Source: Ruminococcaceae bacterium UBA1734
GTDB lineage: Bacteria; Bacillota; Clostridia; Oscillospirales; Acutalibacteraceae
Assembly (NCBI GenBank): GCA_002315765.1
Contig: DCIE01000046.1
Coordinates: forward strand, 1 to 41,215
Length of the DNA stretch: 41,215 nt
Direction of reading: 5' to 3'
Made by a program: the position numbers and the translations under genes. Below are positions 25,283 to 35,259 of the stretch, piece by piece. A model generated the notes under the pieces. It ran no database searches. It saw only the letters and a list, made by a program, of their open reading frames with translations, and was not told the DNA's origin. How positions within the stretch are numbered: the first letter of the stretch is position 1; every line of letters begins with the position of its first letter.

Positions 25283-26170
25283 TTATTCCCAACGTTTAAT
25301 ACAATATCTTTGATATAGGAAATACAATGTTCCTATTACAATCAACACGATAAAGAAATATATCCACAACATTGCTGAACTATTTCCGTAATCTTGAGAA
25401 ATCATTAATTCGTATGCTCGTGCTACAACGGTATTTTCAAGATCGGCAAACAATTCAATCATCGTATAGATTATTGTAAGCGAAATAATATGACGAAGAC
25501 TTGGAACGGTTATGTACCAAAATTCTTCCCATCTGTTTGCACCCTCTATTTTTGAAACCTCATAAAAAGATTTAGGTATACTTTGTAAACCTGCTAAAAA
25601 GAGTATAGTTTGAACTCCGCATTTCCAAACCAAAACAATCGTATTGGAAAGCAAGAAAACAAGAATCGGCTTTATTTGTGTCGGAACACTTAAATTCTGA
25701 AGAATCTGATTGTAATTAATGATTCCTGCTCCTTCTTCTCCGGAAGAAAACAAAGGCATTGTAATAAAATCACTATTTAACATTTTCATTACTACCGAAT
25801 TGGTCATTATTACCGGGAAAAAGAATACAGCTCTGAAAAATGTTCTTCCCTTAAAAGATTGATTTAATAACAGTGCAAGAACAATACTTAAAGAAATAAT
25901 AACAGGCAGTGAATAGAACATCATTCCTATAGAATCTCTTAATTGATTTACATAGTTAGGGTCAATCAAAAGAAGTTTTTTGAAATGGTCAAATCCCACA
26001 AATTCCGTTATTATTCTTCCCGGTTCAATACGAACATTATTAAAGCCGTACCATATTGAACTTACTAACGGAACAAGGAAGAACAACAGCATTCCCAAAA
26101 GCCAATGAATGACAAAAGTATAGCCGACCAGTCTTCGCTTTTTATTAAGACTACTTTTTGTTTTTTTCAT
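25283..26170 (-). CDS. Carbohydrate ABC transporter permease, MalF type
   Basis: A 295-residue membrane protein with six predicted helices and the ABC-importer EAA loop EGANRWEEFWYITVPSL near residues 205-221, which contacts the ATPase. The N-terminus (LLGMLLFFLVPLVSSIWYGF) matches MalF/UgpA-type sugar permeases. The ATG at 26170 follows AGGAG, which overlaps the stop of the DUF5696 gene, so the two are translationally coupled. No MalG-type partner is adjacent; the likely partner is the first gene of the operon (39883-40833), over 13 kb upstream. The ATPase must come from elsewhere, as with the shared MsmK/MsiK-type ATPases of Gram-positive bacteria. Confidence 0.9.
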   Translation of the reverse strand: MKKTKSSLNKKRRLVGYTFVIHWLLGMLLFFLVPLVSSIWYGFNNVRIEPGRIITEFVGFDHFKKLLLIDPNYVNQLRDSIGMMFYSLPVIISLSIVLALLLNQSFKGRTFFRAVFFFPVIMTNSVVMKMLNSDFITMPLFSSGEEGAGIINYNQILQNLSVPTQIKPILVFLLSNTIVLVWKCGVQTILFLAGLQSIPKSFYEVSKIEGANRWEEFWYITVPSLRHIISLTIIYTMIELFADLENTVVARAYELMISQDYGNSSAMLWIYFFIVLIVIGTLYFLYQRYCIKRWE

Positions 26171-26180
26171 CTTTAATCTC

Positions 26181-28391
26181 CTAACCCAACTTAAAGGAAT
26201 ATGCTTTGAGTTTACCTACCGGTGTGTCCTTTGTCGTATCGGTCAAATTTGAATACAGCAAAACTCCGTTTTCGAAGGTTGATAAGGAAACCCCGTTGCT
26301 TAGGATATTGTAATCCAAAAGTTTTAAGTTTGATATTTTTGAATAAACTTGCTCAAAATTACTATTAAATATTTTTTCGCTAAACAGTGTTTTATTATCG
26401 TCGAATACCGTTCCGTAAATCGAATATTCGCTTAAATCGTCAGAATCGGAAATATATCTTGAAGTAATTGTAAACGATACTCCCATTCCGTATGCTAAAG
26501 ATTTTGCAATGGCCAAATCCATGTTCTCTTTGATATTTACAGATTCACCGTACAAGGTTTTGTAGGAATGAAAAACCATTTGATAAAACGGAATTTCGAC
26601 ATCCAGTTCGCTATAGTCACCGCAACTTGAAACAGTATCAAAAACAACATCTGCAGACTCAACGGCATAACTATTAGCACCTGATACAGCAACTTTCTTT
26701 TTGGATTTTCTCATATTTTCGATAATCTTTTTAACATCTGATTCTATTCCGTTTTTATTGATATATTCTTGATTTGAATAATCAGAAAAAGCTATTGTTC
26801 CCAGTGTAGAAAGACTTACCGAATTAACGGCATATTTATTTGCTTTTTTCAAAGCTTTCTCCGCCGCCTTTGAAAGCATTCCTCTTGCAATAATGTAATA
26901 CGGATTGTCTTCATCCATAATTCGTGTAGGAGTTATGGCAAAATGTTCAGCTTTGTATTTTATTGCGGTTTTTGCTACATCAGAGGAAAGAGAAAAACCA
27001 TTTCCGGACTTTGAAAATGATACAATATCAAAATCAACAAAAGTCTTTTTATTGTTTTCCAAGAGACTTGTCAAATCGTCTTTTTTTCCGTAGAGCGACA
27101 AAAAACTACTTCCTCCGGCAATTTTTCCCTGCCTTATTCCGCTATCACCATAACCCATCAGTCTAACTACCGGTTCATAATCACTTTGATTTGAAAGTTC
27201 TTTTATTATTTCATTTGCTTCATTAAATGTTGTTAATGCTTTTATTTCTTTTTTTGGTACGCCTAAAATTGATTTTGTAACACCTGTTCCGCCAAGCATG
27301 GTAACGCTGTATGCAGATTCATCGACATCACATTCTTTTAGCTTATTGTTATTTTGAAGATATTGACGATATTTTTCTGCCATGCCTGAATAATCGGCAT
27401 CATTACCGGAAAGGGGATAATAACCAACAGACATCTTTGTATTTACAATATCATCATTAATTCTACTTGTTGTACCTTGTGGTTTGCCGTGATATGTAAA
27501 GAAAAATCTATCATATCCTCTAACATAAAACTTTATACCAACGTTTGAATAGCCTAATCTTTCATTTCCGGCTTGAGCTACAACAACAGCCGAACCTGCG
27601 CCTTCCTCTACAATACCAAGAAGCGCTTTTCCGTCACCATAAGCACCAAACACGGGAAGTCTAACTGCTTCATCATCAACAAAATCCGTAGGAACCTGTC
27701 TTGCTCCGTCATCCCCATAAACTTCGCTGGAGTAATTTCTTACACCGGTGGATGTTTCTGCTGTTTTCATTAAAGCTCCACATCCCGAAGGAACGAACAA
27801 ATAACCGTTTTTAGTATCGTTTTTCAAACTACAGAAATTGGGTGTTAAAGAAACGGAAACCAGTTTGTAATCAATTCCATCTTCAAAAATTGTTCCGCCG
27901 TTGATAGAAACCAGTAGCGAATCATTACGAATCGTATATTCAACCGGAACCGCAATTCTGTATTTTTCAAAAAAATATGTTACACGAATACCATTTTCTA
28001 TTTTTTTACAAGCCATAGTTGCATTTGACTCAAGTTGTTCATAGCTTGTAACGGTATCCCATTTTAATGTCTTGGTGTTTGCAACAGTAATTGAAATCGG
28101 ACTGTTTCCGTTAGCACTTTCGCCACCTTCAAGAAATTTTTCGTATAAAACATCCGACCAGTAACTTTTATCCGTTACTGACTTATAAATCACTGCCCGT
28201 GCATCTTCATCCCAATTTAATTCATATTCAGAATTAGATGCAATTGTTTGTGATGGTAATAATGAAGTTTTAATGCTTACATAGGCATTACCTGACGAGG
28301 TTTTTTCGCCGCAACCTGTGAAAGCTGCAACAATAAGACAGATTATCAAAACAACAGAAATATATCTGATAATACGATTATGTCTACCCAT
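26181..28391 (-). CDS. DUF5696-domain lipoprotein
   Basis: A 736-residue exported lipoprotein. The N-terminus has a hydrophobic stretch ending in the lipobox LIVAAFTGC (Cys27). The ATG at 28391 is preferred because GGTGA lies 8 bases upstream; an ATG at 28406 has its purine run only one base away. The body has features of the DUF5696 family, notably VEIPFYQMVFHSYKTLYGES and a central TIM-barrel-like series (YAVNSVSLSTLGTIAFSDY, KKVAVSGANSYAV). The fold hints at a glycosidase-like or sugar-binding barrel, but no activity is known. It lies between the NHL/Yip1-type gene and a MalF-type permease, an arrangement seen around sugar ABC importers of related bacteria, so an accessory role in uptake is probable. 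Confidence 0.75.
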   Translation of the reverse strand: MGRHNRIIRYISVVLIICLIVAAFTGCGEKTSSGNAYVSIKTSLLPSQTIASNSEYELNWDEDARAVIYKSVTDKSYWSDVLYEKFLEGGESANGNSPISITVANTKTLKWDTVTSYEQLESNATMACKKIENGIRVTYFFEKYRIAVPVEYTIRNDSLLVSINGGTIFEDGIDYKLVSVSLTPNFCSLKNDTKNGYLFVPSGCGALMKTAETSTGVRNYSSEVYGDDGARQVPTDFVDDEAVRLPVFGAYGDGKALLGIVEEGAGSAVVVAQAGNERLGYSNVGIKFYVRGYDRFFFTYHGKPQGTTSRINDDIVNTKMSVGYYPLSGNDADYSGMAEKYRQYLQNNNKLKECDVDESAYSVTMLGGTGVTKSILGVPKKEIKALTTFNEANEIIKELSNQSDYEPVVRLMGYGDSGIRQGKIAGGSSFLSLYGKKDDLTSLLENNKKTFVDFDIVSFSKSGNGFSLSSDVAKTAIKYKAEHFAITPTRIMDEDNPYYIIARGMLSKAAEKALKKANKYAVNSVSLSTLGTIAFSDYSNQEYINKNGIESDVKKIIENMRKSKKKVAVSGANSYAVESADVVFDTVSSCGDYSELDVEIPFYQMVFHSYKTLYGESVNIKENMDLAIAKSLAYGMGVSFTITSRYISDSDDLSEYSIYGTVFDDNKTLFSEKIFNSNFEQVYSKISNLKLLDYNILSNGVSLSTFENGVLLYSNLTDTTKDTPVGKLKAYSFKLG

Positions 28392-28426
28392 TATTAGTTT
28401 CACCATACCTTAAATACTTGAAATCA

Positions 28427-30550
28427 TTACCTATGAACTACCTCTTCATAGATTGAAACGATAAATGAACCGAATTGAACAATTAATATTGCACACATCA
28501 GTATTACAAAGACTACTAAAATCATCATAAGGATAACCACAACTGATGTTATGAGAACTTTGAAAAAATCATACTCATGAATCTTAATCAACGCTACGCA
28601 AAGTAAGAAAAATGTGAAAATCAAAACGGCGTTTTGGAATCCCGTTACAATACCACTGCTTGAGAGAGGTAAGAATTGAGAAAGAATCACTTTGACAAAT
28701 AGGAATACTACCCACGGACTTATGGCATAACAGGTCGAAACATAAACATCTTTGAATGTACCTTTTCCGTTAAACATCGTGCATATTAACCAGTTGCAAA
28801 CGGACCATAACATCAGTAAACCTACCGAACTCGCTAAAGTAAATAACGCATTATAATTTCTTAATAGCGTATTTGAATACAAAAATCCCGAAGCAATCAC
28901 ATTTAATACAGATGCAATATAAAACAACACCGTAATAGCAATTGCTATTTTGTACGAACCCAATTTTTTATATTTTAACTGTTCAAAAGAATCAAAAGGA
29001 TGTACACAAACTCTTAAATACAATTTGGTTTTAGGATTTTTAACTAGTTTAATGTTTTTGCGTTTTAAGAACAAAAGCAGGGCTACAATTGCTCCGATAA
29101 ACAATATTAAAACAATAAATATTGCAATAAAATTGTCGGCCAAATATTGGGTGACTATCTCACGCCAAGCTAAATCATATACGGAGTAATCCAATGCCTT
29201 TTTAGCTGCTTTTAATGCCTTTTGATAATCGCCTTCACTATAATAAGCCATTGAAAGTCCGCGATATGCCAACTGACAGTTTCTATTCATTTTCAGAACT
29301 TTGTTCCAAAGTCCTTTTGCCTCAAGATAATCACCTTTAATAAACAGATTTTCCGCCTGTCTGATTAGCTTTCCGTATTCGGTCGATTTAAAAATTGTTA
29401 TCGACCGTTTTTCATTATCGGCTACTATGATTGAATCATTATTAAGTGTCAATGCCACCGGTGTCTTGAATACGCCTACTCTGTTTCCTCCGGAATATCC
29501 TCCACCGAAAGCAGACAGCAAATTGCACTGGGGATCATAAATATATATATATCCGTTTCCCTTATCAAGTGCGAAAATATAGTTATCCTCACTAACGGCA
29601 ACTGAAACAATCTCCTGGACTTTTGCTCCCTCAGGTTTTTCTTTTTCCAAGAAATCAACACCTGAAGATGATTCAAAATCCCCTTTTAGATTTCTTTTCA
29701 TTAAAATATTGTCACCGCTTGGACTTATTTTTTTAATTTGACCAACATTTTGATTACCATATACAGAAGAACTTAAACTTCCAGTACAAGTCACCATAAA
29801 ATCCTCGGGATCAAAGCACAGATCGGCAAATGAATAAGGCAATTTTTTCACGGAAGCTGATTTTTTCTCATCATTACTTGTTAACTTATTCCAGAGAAAA
29901 GATAGAGTATCAAGAGCCGAGCTTTCCACAGTGTTTGAACCATAAAAACCCATAAATTCATATTGAGGATTATATATCAATGCACCATAATAACATCCTA
30001 AACTTAATACATACAAGAAACCTTGACCGTCTTTTGCTACTGATGACGGTTGATAAAGAAAATCATCCGGAATCAGTTCAGATGTTGGTGCTTGAAGTAT
30101 CTTTTTTACATTACCTTTTGAATCAGTTATTAGGATACGTTGATTTTCCGTGTCTGCAATATACAACAAATTATTGTCATCACAAAAAATCCCTTTAGCG
30201 CCTTTAAAGTTTTCCTCGTTTCCGTCCGAGTTGATAATTTTTATTTCATTACACTTTGTGTAATCACTATTAAATTGCCAAAGTCTTGATTCATCACCGC
30301 ATAATAAATATGTATCGCCGGAACTGTTGCAAAAAATATCAGTTATTCCGTCAAAAGGGTCTGATATTCCAAAGGTGGCAGAGGTTAATTCAGAACTTGC
30401 AGAATACATTTCCCTTGACAGTCTTATTTCAGTAGTATCGCCCGGAACATCAACCCGTGTAAATGTTTCACTTGATGCCGCACTAACTGAAAATGAAGAA
30501 GCTAAAACTGCAATAATAAGAAAAACGCAAATTATTATTCGTTTAAACAA
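28427..30550 (-). CDS. Membrane protein with NHL-type beta-propeller, TPR and Yip1-like domain
   Basis: About 707 residues. A signal peptide (FKRIIICVFLIIAVLASSFS) is followed by an outside beta-propeller of NHL-like repeats, such as GAKGIFCDDNNLLYIADTEN and ALTLNNDSIIVADNEKR, to about residue 395. A short TPR-like region follows (AENLFIKGDYLEAKGLWNKV, YYSEGDYQKALKAAKKALD). After a transmembrane helix come a cytoplasmic basic stretch and five or so helices of Yip1 type, with the CVHPFDSFEQLKYKK entry typical of these proteins. The TTG at 30550 is chosen because AGGAAGG lies 9 bases before it; an in-frame TTG at 30571 precedes that site. It probably supports or senses the operon's transporter. 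Confidence 0.8.
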   Translation of the reverse strand: MFKRIIICVFLIIAVLASSFSVSAASSETFTRVDVPGDTTEIRLSREMYSASSELTSATFGISDPFDGITDIFCNSSGDTYLLCGDESRLWQFNSDYTKCNEIKIINSDGNEENFKGAKGIFCDDNNLLYIADTENQRILITDSKGNVKKILQAPTSELIPDDFLYQPSSVAKDGQGFLYVLSLGCYYGALIYNPQYEFMGFYGSNTVESSALDTLSFLWNKLTSNDEKKSASVKKLPYSFADLCFDPEDFMVTCTGSLSSSVYGNQNVGQIKKISPSGDNILMKRNLKGDFESSSGVDFLEKEKPEGAKVQEIVSVAVSEDNYIFALDKGNGYIYIYDPQCNLLSAFGGGYSGGNRVGVFKTPVALTLNNDSIIVADNEKRSITIFKSTEYGKLIRQAENLFIKGDYLEAKGLWNKVLKMNRNCQLAYRGLSMAYYSEGDYQKALKAAKKALDYSVYDLAWREIVTQYLADNFIAIFIVLILFIGAIVALLLFLKRKNIKLVKNPKTKLYLRVCVHPFDSFEQLKYKKLGSYKIAIAITVLFYIASVLNVIASGFLYSNTLLRNYNALFTLASSVGLLMLWSVCNWLICTMFNGKGTFKDVYVSTCYAISPWVVFLFVKVILSQFLPLSSSGIVTGFQNAVLIFTFFLLCVALIKIHEYDFFKVLITSVVVILMMILVVFVILMCAILIVQFGSFIVSIYEEVVHR

Positions 30551-30576
30551 GTTTTTGTACCTTCCTCTCAAAAATC

Positions 30577-31440
30577 CTAACCTTTTATACCCGAACTACT
30601 CATTGTTTCCAAAACATTACTCTGTGTAAATAAAAACACGATAATAGGGGGTATCATCAAAATAACAGTAATTGCCATTGAACTGCCTTGACGAGCAATA
30701 CCGCCTGCAGCTACAGAGCTCATAACATACGGCAGCGTTTTTAAATCTTCACTGAAAATAGTTCCTCCGGGAACCGTTGACCACATTGCTTGGAAAGAGA
30801 ATAATAACACAGTCATCCAAGCAGGTTTCATAATAGGCATAATTATTTTCCAATACATACTGAATACCCCTGCACCGTCAATACTTGCAGCTTCCAGCAG
30901 TGTATCACTTATACTTGCATCCATAAATTGTTTCATCAAAAAACAGTTTACCGCAGAAGCCGCCGCAGGAAGTATGTAAACCGCATAAGAGTCAATCATT
31001 CCCAACTTCGAAAAAATCAAATATTGAGGGACACCTAATGTTACGTTATTATAAAGCATCATCAATTGGACTAAAGTAAAATAAACTTTTCTTTCGCCGA
31101 TTTTCGATTTTGAAAATGTAAATGCAGCCATCGAGCCAACAATTATTGATAAAAAGGTTGAAACTACTGCAATAAACAAACTGTTAAAAGTATATCTGGA
31201 AATCGGAATTTGCAAATTGCTAAGAAGAGCCGGTAATGCTCTGTAATTTGCAAATGTAGGTCTTGACACAAAAAAACGCGGCGGAAAAATAAGCAATTCG
31301 TCTAATGGTTTGATAGATGTAATAATACAGTAAAACAAAGGAAAAACCATAAACAAACCCATTAGAATTAGTATTGTAAAATAGAAGATATTTCCAAATG
31401 TAGAACGAGTATATCTTCTATATTGAGATCGTTTGGCCAA
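30577..31440 (-). CDS. Carbohydrate ABC transporter permease, MalG type
   Basis: About 287 residues with six helices and the EAA loop DGAGVFSMYWKIIMPIMKPAW-like segment (DGAGVFSMYWKIIMP) near residue 190. The ending VLETMSSSGIKG is the usual MalG-family tail. Its partner MalF-type gene lies immediately upstream at 31473-32390. The start is placed at TTG 31440, 9 bases after AAGGGG; a second TTG at 31449 would overlap that site. With the 938-aa binding protein and its MalF partner this makes the complete membrane part of importer 2. Confidence 0.88.
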   Translation of the reverse strand: MAKRSQYRRYTRSTFGNIFYFTILILMGLFMVFPLFYCIITSIKPLDELLIFPPRFFVSRPTFANYRALPALLSNLQIPISRYTFNSLFIAVVSTFLSIIVGSMAAFTFSKSKIGERKVYFTLVQLMMLYNNVTLGVPQYLIFSKLGMIDSYAVYILPAAASAVNCFLMKQFMDASISDTLLEAASIDGAGVFSMYWKIIMPIMKPAWMTVLLFSFQAMWSTVPGGTIFSEDLKTLPYVMSSVAAGGIARQGSSMAITVILMIPPIIVFLFTQSNVLETMSSSGIKG

Positions 31441-31472
31441 AAATTTCAACCCCTTACTTTAACCGAAAATTA

Positions 31473-32390
31473 TTATCTATCACTCTTACCGATAAGATTA
31501 ATCAATGCACCTATTGCATACCTGAATATTATTATTATTGAAAACAAAAACACCGATAACGCTGCGGCATATCCCATCTCATATCTTTCCGTACCAACAT
31601 CGGTTATCAAAGAAACCAATGTATCAACGGAATTGTTTACGCTTGGGTATCCCACAAGAGTCTTTTGAAGCGAACTTAATGAAAAAGCAGCTTGGATTTG
31701 CATAACCGCACTAAACAATAAAATTGTCTTCATTGAAGGCAATGTAATATACCATAATTCGTGCCATCTGGTCTTAATTCCGTCAATAGCTCCTGCTTCA
31801 TATAATTCAGCATTGACATTTTGAAGTCCTGCAATATTTGCAAGGAATGATATTCCCATACTCATCCAAAGTTGAATAATAACAATTATCGTAAAGTTAT
31901 ATTCGGGTTGTTGAAACCATTGAATCGGTTCAGTAATAAAACCAAAACTTATCAATAGATTGTTAATATATGCATATCCATCTCCCGAAAACATTACCTG
32001 CCAAATATACAAAGCATTTCCGACAAGTGACGGAACATAGAAAATAAAAGTCAGGAAAACGCGAACAGGAGTAGGAAATTCATTTATCATCCATGCCAAT
32101 AAGAATGCTAATATGTAACCTCCGGGTCCGACAAGAACGGCAAACTTAAATGTTGTACCAACAACTTTAATAAAAGCTCTGTCCTGTGTAAACATTCTCA
32201 CATAGTTTTTTATTCCGATGAATATAGGCAAAGACACCATGTCATAGTCAAATAAACTTAATACAATTGAAGAAAGAACAGGTAAAATATTAAACACAAA
32301 GAAAAATGCCATGAATGGAATAACCATTAGTCTAAATGAAAAGTTTTCCTTAGCAAGACGTTTTTTATTCACATCTTTAATTTTCAACAA
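31473..32390 (-). CDS. Carbohydrate ABC transporter permease, MalF type
   Basis: A 305-residue permease with six helices. It opens with FRLMVIPFMAFFFVFNILPV, typical of MalF/LplB-like proteins, and carries the EAA loop DGIKTRWHELWYITLPSM near residue 210. It starts at TTG 32390 (or the next TTG, 32387) after the site GAGGCG. Upstream, 28 bp away, is the binding protein gene and downstream the MalG-type partner, the standard order of a binding-protein-dependent sugar importer. It shares the overall design of the permease at 25283-26170 but differs clearly in sequence, so the two serve different importers. Confidence 0.9.
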   Translation of the reverse strand: MLKIKDVNKKRLAKENFSFRLMVIPFMAFFFVFNILPVLSSIVLSLFDYDMVSLPIFIGIKNYVRMFTQDRAFIKVVGTTFKFAVLVGPGGYILAFLLAWMINEFPTPVRVFLTFIFYVPSLVGNALYIWQVMFSGDGYAYINNLLISFGFITEPIQWFQQPEYNFTIIVIIQLWMSMGISFLANIAGLQNVNAELYEAGAIDGIKTRWHELWYITLPSMKTILLFSAVMQIQAAFSLSSLQKTLVGYPSVNNSVDTLVSLITDVGTERYEMGYAAALSVFLFSIIIIFRYAIGALINLIGKSDR

Positions 32391-32418
32391 TTATCGCCTC
32401 TTTCGTGTTTATCATAGT

Positions 32419-35235
32419 TTATCTATTTGTATATTGATCCCATTTTCTTGCAATCTCGTCATCCGCTTCTTTGCCGTATTGCATCATCATATCTTTAGTG
32501 CTTTTGGAAGTATTAACAACATTCCAATATGCTTGATAGATTGATCTGGAAACATAATAACTTCCGGGATATTCCGGGATTTCCTCTACTTCCTGCCAAG
32601 CCTTTAACAGTTCGTCAAGGGAATCGTCGTCCCAATCAAGTCCTTTTATTGCTTCCACATTGGAAAGCGGAACTCGACCGGTAGGTCCTAATAATGTTTC
32701 TAGATCATTAGAGTAATTAAGTTGCGTATCTGTGTCTGTCCACCACTTCAAAAACTCCCAAGCAAGGTCGGGATTTTCGGACATCTTCATAATTGAGCAA
32801 GCTGTACCGCTTCCTGCTGATGTATGAGAAATAGTTCCGTCACTTCTCACGGTTCCGGGTATAGCTGTAAAGCTCCATAGTCCGTCCAATTCGGGAGCGG
32901 CAACTTTTAATGTTGTATATAGTCCATATCCGGATATTCCAAGCGGTGTAGTTCCGGTTCTGAATCTGTTATAAAAGTCAATGGATTTCGGGAACTTTAA
33001 TTTTGTATAGTAATTAGTCCATTTTTCAAATACAGTCATAGAATCGGCAGAAAGAAGATTTGTTTTCTTTCCATCGGGGGCATATAGTTTAATCCCGTTT
33101 TGCAATAACAAACTTGGGAAAATATTATTAGAACCTACGCCAGCATTTGCCTGAGCCACATCTGTTACAGCCGTGCTTGGAAGATATACAGACATATTGT
33201 TTCTCATAAGCAATTTTGAGGCCAAATCAAACTCATCCCATGTTTTCGGAACTGAAATATTATATTCTTTTAGTACATCCTTCCGATAAAACATAACGAA
33301 AAACGACTGTGAATCCGGCAAGGCATAAAGTTTATTTTTATACCAATAAGGAGTGTCGGCTCCATCCATAAATCTTTCCAAAACATCCTCATAATCATCG
33401 AAAGAAGAAAGTTCGTATAATACACCTCTCATAGCCAAATTGACCGGTTCGGAACGGGCATGTCTTAATAAGCAATCCGGACCTTTACCAGACAAAACTG
33501 CTTGAATTACCGATGCATTTACAAGTCTAATATTTACGGAAATGCCGGTTTTCGGTGTAAATGAACGTTCAACCATAGAACTTAACACTTGGGCCTGGTC
33601 TCTACCCCAGTTCACCCATACGTCAATAGATTGTTTGTCTTTGGTTGAAGAAATAGAGGTATAATCATTTGTAAAAGAGTAAAAAAATCTTAAAACTGAA
33701 AATTTTGTTTTTTCATACAAACTTGTTTTATTAAATATGTTGGTTTCTTCGGGTGAGTATAAAATCAATTTATCAATATCAAGTGGCATTGATCTTAAAT
33801 CTTGCAAAACCGAAGATACAGAACAGTAGTTTGTGTAATAGTAACTCTTATATCTATGAGCTTCGAACTTATTATCAAGCATTTGGTTAATTACTTCTAT
33901 CATATTAGTAATAACAGAGTAATTCGAACCGGATTTTTCTCCGGTAACTTTAAGCATTGTTTTTCCTGCGTTATTCAAAACATTACGAATGTTTTTTAGC
34001 CGTTTTTCCATATCTCCTATTTGTTTAAATAGGTTATAGTCTCTGTACATATCAACCGTTTCACCGGTGATTTTTGTAATATCAATATATAAATCACCCA
34101 TCATAGAAACGGCTTCTGTCAGCATTTGTCTGATTTCACTCATTTCTCCTGCGGTAACTGACATAGATATTTGATGAACCCCGGCTGATAAATAAATATA
34201 ATACGGATTGTCATTCTCATCGGCAAAAGAACCGTTTTGCCAAGTATCGTCATATGAAAATCCAATACATTCCGCCTCATTAAACGGTGATTTTCCATCA
34301 ATTAACAGTGTTCTGTAACTTTTACTTCCTATCACTGTATTTTGTCTAAAAACATATCCGAGGCAATAATATCCTGCTTCTAATTCAGGGGTATTCCATA
34401 CCAAAGTATCTCCAACAGCACTCCAATTTCCGCCAATATAATTTATCAATCTATTATAAGGACTGTGCGGAGTAACAACCGTTGAAGATGTATCGGTCTT
34501 ACCTATTAAAAAGTAATTTGACTTTATTTGAGCACTTTCTCCCTCAATTACAATAGGGTTTCCGGAATAATTCTTCTCGCTATCAGAGGGCTTGACATAT
34601 TTATCCGATTCTGTTGTTGCAAAAAAGCAAAATTGCTTAATAACAATTTCCCCTTTTACGGGAATAATGCTAATATTATGTACACCTTTTGAAAGATAAA
34701 CATAATAATTATCATCATACTTAACTGCATCATCAATTGCTTTGTTAAAGTAATAATCATCATATATAACTTGTGACGGCACATATTCATTACCGTGTGC
34801 ATCTACTTTTTTATCGTTTTTATCATCACACCACATACGTGGAAATTCTAGTTTTGAAGCACTGAAATACGGGTAATCTCCGTCAATTTTCAAACCGATG
34901 TTTATATTACCCATTGATTTATCTAGGGATTTATAGGTCATACCTATTCCGTATAACCCTGCCTGTTTTACATTTACATTAAATGTAATGGGATTATTAT
35001 CGAGTTTTTCTTCATTTAGATTTATTTCGATGTTGTCCTTTGTCGGACTGTTGTTTTTGTACTTTGAAATATATGTATCATACGAATCGTCTTTTTCGGA
35101 TTTTAACGCATCACTGCTAATAGGGGTATTACTACTATCTTCGGAAGTATCGGCATTAACTGTAAATACATTTGAAAAAACAATACTGTTTATCATTAAG
35201 ACACAAAGTAATATACAAACAAATTTCTTTTTCAA
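32419..35235 (-). CDS. Extracellular solute-binding protein with large N-terminal extension
   Basis: A 938-residue exported protein, about twice the usual length of a sugar-binding protein. A signal peptide (KKKFVCILLCVLMINSIVF, cleaved near VNA) lacks a lipobox, unusual for a Gram-positive binding protein. Two beta-sandwich-like domains follow at roughly 45-215 and 225-375; the second opens IVIEGESAQIKSNYF, a CBM-like start. A helical section comes next. The type 1 binding fold occupies about 545-930, with INIWVNWGRD-like entry (IDVWVNWGRDQ), SGKGPDCLLRHA, WYKNKLYALPDSQSFFVMFY and NPDLAWEFLKWW. The start is TTG 35235 after AGGGGAT. It feeds the permeases directly downstream. The extension could hold the protein to glycan or wall in place of a lipid anchor. 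Confidence 0.85.
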   Translation of the reverse strand: MKKKFVCILLCVLMINSIVFSNVFTVNADTSEDSSNTPISSDALKSEKDDSYDTYISKYKNNSPTKDNIEINLNEEKLDNNPITFNVNVKQAGLYGIGMTYKSLDKSMGNINIGLKIDGDYPYFSASKLEFPRMWCDDKNDKKVDAHGNEYVPSQVIYDDYYFNKAIDDAVKYDDNYYVYLSKGVHNISIIPVKGEIVIKQFCFFATTESDKYVKPSDSEKNYSGNPIVIEGESAQIKSNYFLIGKTDTSSTVVTPHSPYNRLINYIGGNWSAVGDTLVWNTPELEAGYYCLGYVFRQNTVIGSKSYRTLLIDGKSPFNEAECIGFSYDDTWQNGSFADENDNPYYIYLSAGVHQISMSVTAGEMSEIRQMLTEAVSMMGDLYIDITKITGETVDMYRDYNLFKQIGDMEKRLKNIRNVLNNAGKTMLKVTGEKSGSNYSVITNMIEVINQMLDNKFEAHRYKSYYYTNYCSVSSVLQDLRSMPLDIDKLILYSPEETNIFNKTSLYEKTKFSVLRFFYSFTNDYTSISSTKDKQSIDVWVNWGRDQAQVLSSMVERSFTPKTGISVNIRLVNASVIQAVLSGKGPDCLLRHARSEPVNLAMRGVLYELSSFDDYEDVLERFMDGADTPYWYKNKLYALPDSQSFFVMFYRKDVLKEYNISVPKTWDEFDLASKLLMRNNMSVYLPSTAVTDVAQANAGVGSNNIFPSLLLQNGIKLYAPDGKKTNLLSADSMTVFEKWTNYYTKLKFPKSIDFYNRFRTGTTPLGISGYGLYTTLKVAAPELDGLWSFTAIPGTVRSDGTISHTSAGSGTACSIMKMSENPDLAWEFLKWWTDTDTQLNYSNDLETLLGPTGRVPLSNVEAIKGLDWDDDSLDELLKAWQEVEEIPEYPGSYYVSRSIYQAYWNVVNTSKSTKDMMMQYGKEADDEIARKWDQYTNR

Positions 35236-35259
35236 AATAAATATCCCCTATTCTTTAGA

